Assembly (NCBI GenBank): GCA_012728465.1
Contig: JAAYFB010000140.1
Location: 1-6,536, forward strand
Reading direction: 5' to 3'
Length of the DNA: 6,536 bases
From: Proteiniphilum sp.
Lineage (GTDB): Bacteria; Bacteroidota; Bacteroidia; Bacteroidales; Dysgonomonadaceae
Shown here in pieces: positions 6,434 to 6,536 of this stretch (position 1 is its first letter; the number at the start of each line of letters is the position of its first letter). The position numbers and the translations under genes are program-made. The notes under the pieces were generated by a model, which saw nothing but the letters and a program-made list of their open reading frames with translations, had not been told where the DNA came from and searched no databases.

Positions 6434-6536
6434 TAGATTGCGCCATTTTATTTAATGCTTGATTTTGCCTGCGCCCATTCAGGGCTTTTTGTTTGTCATT
6501 GATTTATTCCTCTGGGCGGTTGCCCAGAGCTATTGC
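6434..6536. repeat. Left part of a likely REP-like intergenic repeat (runs off window)
   Basis: Composition shifts from very AT-rich to GC-containing at about 6438. The stretch holds TTGCGCC and CTGCGCCC as near repeats, a GCCC-ATTCA-GGGC hairpin (6473-6485), and a perfect 8-bp stem CTCTGGGC (6510-6517) with GCCCAGAG (6522-6529) closed by GGTT. The alternation of 'cgccc-ttcagggc' and 'ctgggc-gttgcccag' units resembles intergenic repeats I recall from Bacteroidales genomes. No coding frame is supported here. The element continues past the window edge, so its full length and copy number cannot be seen. Confidence 0.5.
6473..6490 (+). terminator. Possible terminator hairpin after DUF4256
   Basis: GCCC (6473-6476), loop ATTCA, GGGC (6482-6485) form a 4-bp all-GC stem followed by TTTTT. 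It lies about 70 bases after the DUF4256 stop and could end that transcript. The stem is short, and the sequence also fits the dispersed-repeat interpretation given for the right edge. Confidence 0.4.

Noticed and set aside
1..6536. CRISPR array, tRNA, rRNA, phage or transposase genes
   Set aside because: I looked for regular spaced repeats, cloverleaf-type segments and mobile-element protein motifs and saw none.

Overview
The window looks like chromosomal DNA from an AT-rich member of the Bacteroidota, most likely Bacteroidales. The evidence is AT-rich codon use, no clear Shine-Dalgarno sequences ahead of the starts, sequences resembling the Bacteroides -7 promoter element (TAnnTTTG), and a YggS C-terminus (FGDR-YPDSYYW) that resembles Bacteroidales homologues as I recall them. 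No species can be named from the sequence alone.

Layout from left to right. Positions 2-112 hold the last 36 codons of an unidentified plus-strand gene. It is separated from the next, convergent gene by a strong hairpin at 142-179, probably a shared two-way terminator. Positions 210-2270 (minus) encode a 686-residue predicted lipoprotein with an HELGH zinc site, which resembles M3-type gluzincin peptidases. A 140-bp gap follows, holding the likely peptidase promoter and the end of the next transcription unit.

Positions 2411-5548 (all minus) form a compact cluster that reads, in transcription order: a P-loop protein with a C-terminal region resembling the alanyl-tRNA synthetase second additional domain; the alpha subunit of a two-subunit class I iron-sulfur fumarase; its beta subunit; and a YggS-type PLP-binding protein. 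The first two genes overlap by 23 bp, alpha and beta are 15 bp apart, and beta and yggS are 44 bp apart, so one transcript is likely. The fumarase interconverts fumarate and malate in the reductive or oxidative C4-dicarboxylate pathway. YggS handles PLP homeostasis. The role of the P-loop protein is unknown.

A 297-bp AT-rich divergent region (5549-5845) separates this cluster from a plus-strand DUF4256 gene (5846-6403). The right edge (about 6434-6536) is locally GC-richer and holds two hairpins that look like the beginning of a dispersed Bacteroidota intergenic repeat.

There is no sign of a phage, CRISPR array, transposase, tRNA or rRNA. The most unusual item is the P-loop/AlaRS-SAD-like protein translationally coupled to fumarase. 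The rest is ordinary housekeeping or poorly characterised genes.
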